NCBI GenBank assembly: GCA_013359255.1
Contig: JABWCF010000017.1
Location: 1-56,335 of the forward strand
DNA: 56,335 nucleotides
Direction: 5' to 3'
DNA from: Flavobacteriales bacterium
GTDB taxonomy: Bacteria; Bacteroidota; Bacteroidia; Flavobacteriales_E; Vicingaceae
The number at the start of each line of letters is the position of its first letter. The first letter of the stretch is position 1. This document shows positions 53,213 to 56,335 of this stretch, piece by piece. Below the pieces are notes generated by a model. That model did not search any database, was not told where the DNA came from, and was given only the letters and a program-made list of their open reading frames with translations. A program made the position numbers and the translations under genes.

Positions 53213-54907
53213 CTAAATTTTGGAAGATACAAAATCTATGGTTTGTTTTTCTAATTGCAATGCTTTCTGATGGATTTCTTTAGCTTTTTCGGATGTTTGT
53301 TTCACAAATTCAGCATCGCCAAAACCCTTCATGTTTATGCGTACATTCAGGTACGCTCCTTCTACAGCTGTTCTAGCACACAATATCCCCACGGCAGCAT
53401 CACTCAGCGAACTTTCCATTCCTTCTTTTACCATACGTTCCATCACTTCCATACTGTTATATGCGGTTTCCATGGCTTTTAAAGGAATTTCAATTGCATA
53501 GCGGGTAGCTTGAGTGATGGCTTTTTTCCTTGCTTCTTTTTCTTCATCGGTTATTTTAGGTAATTGGTAAGCTACCATGATTTCATTAAAAGCTTTCGTA
53601 TCCTCATCAACTAAAAACAGTAAATCGGTATAGTATTTTTTTCCTTTTTCTGCCCAGTCGGAAAAATATTCCCATTTGTCATCCCATCCTCGTTTGTGTG
53701 AAGAAAGATTGGCTACCATGGCTCCTAGTGCAGCCCCCAAAGCACCCACATAGGCCGAAATAGAGCCCCCTCCAGGAGCAGGTGAGTCGGCAGCTGTTTC
53801 AATAGCAAATTGTGCAAGAGATAACTCAACCAATTTTTTTTCGGTTTTTTCTTCCAACAAGTATTCAATTATTTTTTCATTTGGATTGAATGGAGAAAGC
53901 TCGTCTAATCCTAATGAGCGTACCGCTATTTTTATAAGTTCGGTATCAGATACCCCTATAGAACGTTGTTGTTTTTTTAAAAAATACTTACCCGCATCGA
54001 GCATAGATTTTAAGGGCACCAAGCCCACTAGTTCGGAACCTGTAACACGAAGTCCCCGTTCAGAAGCCTTTTTACAAGCTTCTTCAAAAGCAATATGCAT
54101 GGGTGTTATGGAGATATTGTTTAAGTTTAATGAGACTTGAGCTATTCCGTATTCTTCGATATACCAACCTATTCCTTTTACTGCTTTTAGAGTTCCGGGA
54201 ATGGTTTCTGGTTCTCCTTTTTCATTCAGCACAATTTTTCCGGTAAACGGATTTCCCTCTCTTTTTATTCTTCCTTTTTCTCTGATGTCAAATGCAACTG
54301 AATTTGCTCTGCGAGTGGAAGTAGTGTTTAAGTTTATGTTGTAAGCCACCAAAAAATCGCGGGCTCCAATGGCTGAGGCTCCAGTTGTAAGAACTCGGTT
54401 ATTAAACTCGCAGGGGCCGAAATCGGGTTTCCACTCTGCAGAACTTATTTTTTTTGGAAGACCTTCGTATTCCCCCGCTCGGCAATTGGCCAAATTTTTT
54501 CTTTTATCGTTCATTGCCGCATTTTCGTATAGATACACAGGTATGCCCAACTCTTCACCTACTCTTTTTCCAATTTTTCGGGCATAAGCAGCCGTTTCTT
54601 CCATACTAATACCCGAAACAGGCACTAATGGACATACATCAGTGGCTCCCATGCGAGGGTGTTCTCCTTTGTGAGTACTCATGTCTATTAGTTCGGCTGC
54701 TTTTTTTATTAGTCTGAATGCGGCTTCGCAAACCGCTTCTGGTTCACCCACAAAAGTAATTACGGTGCGATTAGTTGCTTTTCCTGCATCAACGTCTAAT
54801 ACTCTAATATTTTCAACGCTTTTTGCTGCATTTACAATTTCTTGAATTTTATTTTTATCGTTTCCCTCGCTAATGTTAGGAACACATTCTATAATTGGCT
54901 TACTCAT
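53213..54907 (-). CDS. ftcD: Bifunctional glutamate formimidoyltransferase / formimidoyltetrahydrofolate cyclodeaminase
   Basis: A 564-residue fusion. The N-terminal part (about 1-340) is the formiminotransferase (KPIIECVPNISEGND at 3-17, STHKGEHPRMGATDVCPLVP about 82-101, TGASAIGARDFLVAYN about 178-193). The C-terminal part (about 350-564) is the cyclodeaminase (ADSPAPGGGSISAYVGALGAALG about 377-399). It moves the formimino group of the histidine-breakdown intermediate to tetrahydrofolate and then releases ammonia. The start is the ATG at 54907; the longer frame from 54934 adds nine residues lacking family support. No hut genes are nearby. Confidence 0.92.
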   Translation of the reverse strand: MSKPIIECVPNISEGNDKNKIQEIVNAAKSVENIRVLDVDAGKATNRTVITFVGEPEAVCEAAFRLIKKAAELIDMSTHKGEHPRMGATDVCPLVPVSGISMEETAAYARKIGKRVGEELGIPVYLYENAAMNDKRKNLANCRAGEYEGLPKKISSAEWKPDFGPCEFNNRVLTTGASAIGARDFLVAYNINLNTTSTRRANSVAFDIREKGRIKREGNPFTGKIVLNEKGEPETIPGTLKAVKGIGWYIEEYGIAQVSLNLNNISITPMHIAFEEACKKASERGLRVTGSELVGLVPLKSMLDAGKYFLKKQQRSIGVSDTELIKIAVRSLGLDELSPFNPNEKIIEYLLEEKTEKKLVELSLAQFAIETAADSPAPGGGSISAYVGALGAALGAMVANLSSHKRGWDDKWEYFSDWAEKGKKYYTDLLFLVDEDTKAFNEIMVAYQLPKITDEEKEARKKAITQATRYAIEIPLKAMETAYNSMEVMERMVKEGMESSLSDAAVGILCARTAVEGAYLNVRINMKGFGDAEFVKQTSEKAKEIHQKALQLEKQTIDFVSSKI

Positions 54908-54931
54908 ATGAATGCAAGTATATTTTAGTCG

Positions 54932-54939
54932 CAAATCTA
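54932..54939 (-). promoter_or_regulatory. Predicted -7 element for ftcD
   Basis: On the minus strand this reads TAGATTTG, a perfect TAnnTTTG match, 25 bases upstream of the ATG at 54907. The -33 part is weak. It implies a leader of about 19 bases. Confidence 0.4.
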
Positions 54940-55095
54940 ACTATTTGGGCTGTGTAAACGTGTAATTTTTCGAGTTTATTTTTATCCCTAAAAACACAAA
55001 GATTTTTTGAAGGAAGATATTCATTTTGATACCCAAAGTAAGGGAGGGGTAATGAATACCGAAGAAAACGATAAATACACTCTTTTTTAATTCGA
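54940..55095. other. Intergenic stretch between ftcD and the repeat-protein gene
   Basis: About 155 bases of AT-rich sequence with no open frame of note, hairpin or repeat that I can see. The repeat gene ends at 55096 on the minus strand, so any terminator for it should be here; none is obvious. Confidence 0.4.
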
Positions 55096-56335
55096 TTAGT
55101 CTATTTTAATTTTTGTGCCGGTAGATTTGGGTGGTATTTTATTGTTTTTATCGCGCTGGTTTTTATCTTTATTTTTTTCGTCCCCAACCGATTTTATTTT
55201 AAATTCATTTTCATCTTCTTTTTTTTCTTTTTTATCTTCTAGTTCTTTTGCTTCCCCTGTTGTTTTCTCCTCCATTTTCTCTTTTTCTTCTGCCATTTTT
55301 TTTGTTTCTTCTTCTTTTCTTTTTTTCTCAGCATCTAATGCTTCTCTCTTAGCATCTTCTTCGGCTTTAGCTCTTGCTTCGAGAATGTTTCTTATTTCTT
55401 TTAATTTATTTTTAGGCTCGTCCTCATTAGGAAAAAGGGCTAAGGCTTGCTTATAATTTTCTTTAGCATTTTCATAGTCTTGTTTTTTTAATGCAGCTAA
55501 TCCGGCAGACAAATACTGCTCGTATTGGGATTTTTTTATTTTTTCTTCAGCTAGTCTTTTCTTTTCTGTTTCCTCTGCTGCTTTCTTGGCAGCAGTTTCT
55601 TCAGCTAATCGTTTAGCTTCTTCTTCAGCCAGTTTTTTCTTTTCTGCTTCCTCTGCTGCTTTCTTTGCAGCAGCTTCTTCAGCCAGTTTTTTCTTCTCTG
55701 CTTCCTCTGCTGCTTTCTTTGCAGCAGCCTCTTCAGCCAGTTTTTTCTTCTCTGTTTCCTCTGCTGCTTTCTTTGCAGCAGTTTCTTCAGCTAATCGTTT
55801 AGCTTCTTCTTCGGCTAGTTTTTTCTTTTCTGCTTCCTCTGCTGCTTTCTTGGCAGCAGCCTCTTCAGCTAGTCTTTTCTTTTCTGTTTCCTCTGCTGCT
55901 TTCTTGGCAGCAGCCTCTTCAGCCAGTCTTTTCTTTTCTGTTTCCTCTGCCGCTTTCTTGGCAGCAGCCTCTTCAGCTAGTTTTTTCTTCTCTGCTTCCT
56001 CTGCTGCTTTCTTTGCAGCAGCCTCTTCGGCTAATCTTTTCTTTTCCGCCTCCTCTGCCGCTTTCTTGGCAGCAGCCTCTTCAGCTAGTTTTTTCTTCTC
56101 TGCTTCCTCTGCTGCTTTCTTGGCAGCAGTTTCTTCAGCTAATCGTTTAGCTTCTTCTTCGGCTAGTTTTTTCTTCTCTGCTTCCTCTGCTGCTTTCTTG
56201 GTAGCGGCTTCTTCAGCCAGTCTTTTCTTTTCTGTTTCCTCTGCCGCTTTCTTGGCAGCAGCCTCTTCAGCTAGTTTTTTCTTCTCTGCTTCCTCTGCTG
56301 CTTTCTTGGCAGCAGCCTCTTCGGCTAATCGTTTC
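55096..56335 (-). CDS. Large Ala/Glu/Lys repeat protein with C-terminal TPR, 5' partial
   Basis: An open frame of at least 413 codons that runs past the right edge, so the N-terminus is missing. From about 55545 to the edge it consists of an 18-residue repeat (AEEAAAKKAAEEAEKKKL) coded by 54-bp units; downstream come a short linker, one TPR-like segment (LSAGLAALKKQDYENAKENY and ALALFPNEDEP), and a Lys/Glu-rich tail ending KSTGTKIKID. There is no start codon in this frame before the edge; the TTG near 55512 is internal (Leu) and not a real start. The helical AEAKK composition is TolA-like or coiled-coil-like. Function unknown. Confidence 0.8.
   Translation of the reverse strand, partial: KRLAEEAAAKKAAEEAEKKKLAEEAAAKKAAEETEKKRLAEEAATKKAAEEAEKKKLAEEEAKRLAEETAAKKAAEEAEKKKLAEEAAAKKAAEEAEKKRLAEEAAAKKAAEEAEKKKLAEEAAAKKAAEETEKKRLAEEAAAKKAAEETEKKRLAEEAAAKKAAEEAEKKKLAEEEAKRLAEETAAKKAAEETEKKKLAEEAAAKKAAEEAEKKKLAEEAAAKKAAEEAEKKKLAEEEAKRLAEETAAKKAAEETEKKRLAEEKIKKSQYEQYLSAGLAALKKQDYENAKENYKQALALFPNEDEPKNKLKEIRNILEARAKAEEDAKREALDAEKKRKEEETKKMAEEKEKMEEKTTGEAKELEDKKEKKEDENEFKIKSVGDEKNKDKNQRDKNNKIPPKSTGTKIKID
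55545..56335 (-). repeat. Tandem array of 54-bp units with three 24-bp inserts
   Basis: Thirteen complete 54-bp units plus part of a fourteenth cut by the edge. Units (plus coordinates): 55545-55598, 55623-55676, 55677-55730, 55731-55784, 55809-55862, 55863-55916, 55917-55970, 55971-56024, 56025-56078, 56079-56132, 56157-56210, 56211-56264, 56265-56318. Inserts of 24 bp lie at 55599-55622, 55785-55808 and 56133-56156. All lengths are multiples of three, so the frame is kept. The array lies inside a coding region and is not CRISPR-like. Confidence 0.9.

Noticed and set aside
54908-54934. Nine extra N-terminal residues on FtcD
   Set aside because: The formiminotransferase fold begins at the MSKPIIE start and the predicted -7 element at 54932-54939 would lie inside the longer reading.
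55115-55456. Plus-strand Ser/Phe-rich frame opposite the repeat gene
   Set aside because: Mirror reading of Lys/Glu codons of the real gene on the minus strand.
55545-56335. CRISPR array
   Set aside because: Unit length is 54 bp with no unique spacers, and everything reads in one open frame, so it is a protein-coding repeat.

Overview
The window looks like an ordinary, gene-dense chromosomal segment of a Bacteroidota (Cytophaga-Flavobacterium-Bacteroides group) bacterium with AT-rich DNA. The evidence is a type IX secretion (T9SS) C-terminal sorting domain, the moxR/DUF58/batABCDE aerotolerance operon in its usual order, the Bacteroidota-type GlmU-like protein, a carboxypeptidase-regulatory/plug/barrel outer-membrane receptor, and repeated TAnnTTTG promoter elements a few tens of bases upstream of starts. 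I see no rRNA, tRNA, transposase, integrase, phage gene or CRISPR array. About 50 protein genes cover almost all of the sequence, and only the first ~355 bases lack a gene.

Layout. 1-355: non-coding, with degenerate inverted and direct repeats. 356-10215 (minus): one long run, moxR, DUF58, a Bat-associated membrane protein, batA, batB, batC, batD, batE, a UbiA prenyltransferase and maf, mostly joined by 1-8 base overlaps. 10328-12231 (plus): a GNAT acetyltransferase, then a RimB-like protease with a RimK ligase. 12238-12912: trmD. 13033-15597: outer-membrane receptor. 15598-22430 (minus): class IV aminotransferase, FucP-like sugar transporter, surface/periplasmic protein, ilvE, purC, phoH. 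22520-23577 (plus): SAM hydrolase and a small ABM protein. 23645-27364 (minus): lon and the GlmU-like protein. 27533-31897 (plus): PASTA protein, T9SS cargo, RluD-type synthase, thioredoxin, small acidic protein. 31907-34431 (minus): TPR/SpoIIE phosphatase and a YfcE-like phosphoesterase. 34512-37035 (plus): truA and an MsbA-like exporter. 37043-40859 (minus): pyrR, pyrB, a STAS protein, rnz, apbE. 40959-42761: rpsA with a clear terminator and an unusually structured leader. 42896-53145 (minus): exopolysaccharide cluster (multi-spanning patatin-like protein, asnB, GT4, Wza, Wzc, RfbC, WecA/MraY-type transferase). 53213-54907: bifunctional ftcD. 55096-56335: the C-terminal part of a large Ala/Glu/Lys repeat protein that runs off the right edge.

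How the genes work together. The bat run encodes an ATPase, von Willebrand A-type proteins and TPR proteins thought to form an envelope complex. The exopolysaccharide run supplies a lipid-linked sugar initiator, a deoxysugar epimerase, a glycosyltransferase, the tyrosine-kinase co-polymerase and the export lipoprotein. The STAS protein and SpoIIE-type phosphatase could be parts of partner-switching pathways but are in different operons. The remainder is mostly housekeeping (pyrimidine, purine and branched-chain amino-acid metabolism, RNA modification, proteolysis).

The parts that seem most worth following up are the higher-order 54-bp repeat array at the right edge, the membrane-embedded patatin heading the polysaccharide operon, the non-coding repeat element at the left edge, the two-hairpin rpsA leader, and the UUG-started receptor whose predicted promoter abuts the start codon. 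I did not find a clearly new multi-gene system. All identifications are from reading motifs and overall similarity; no database search was run.
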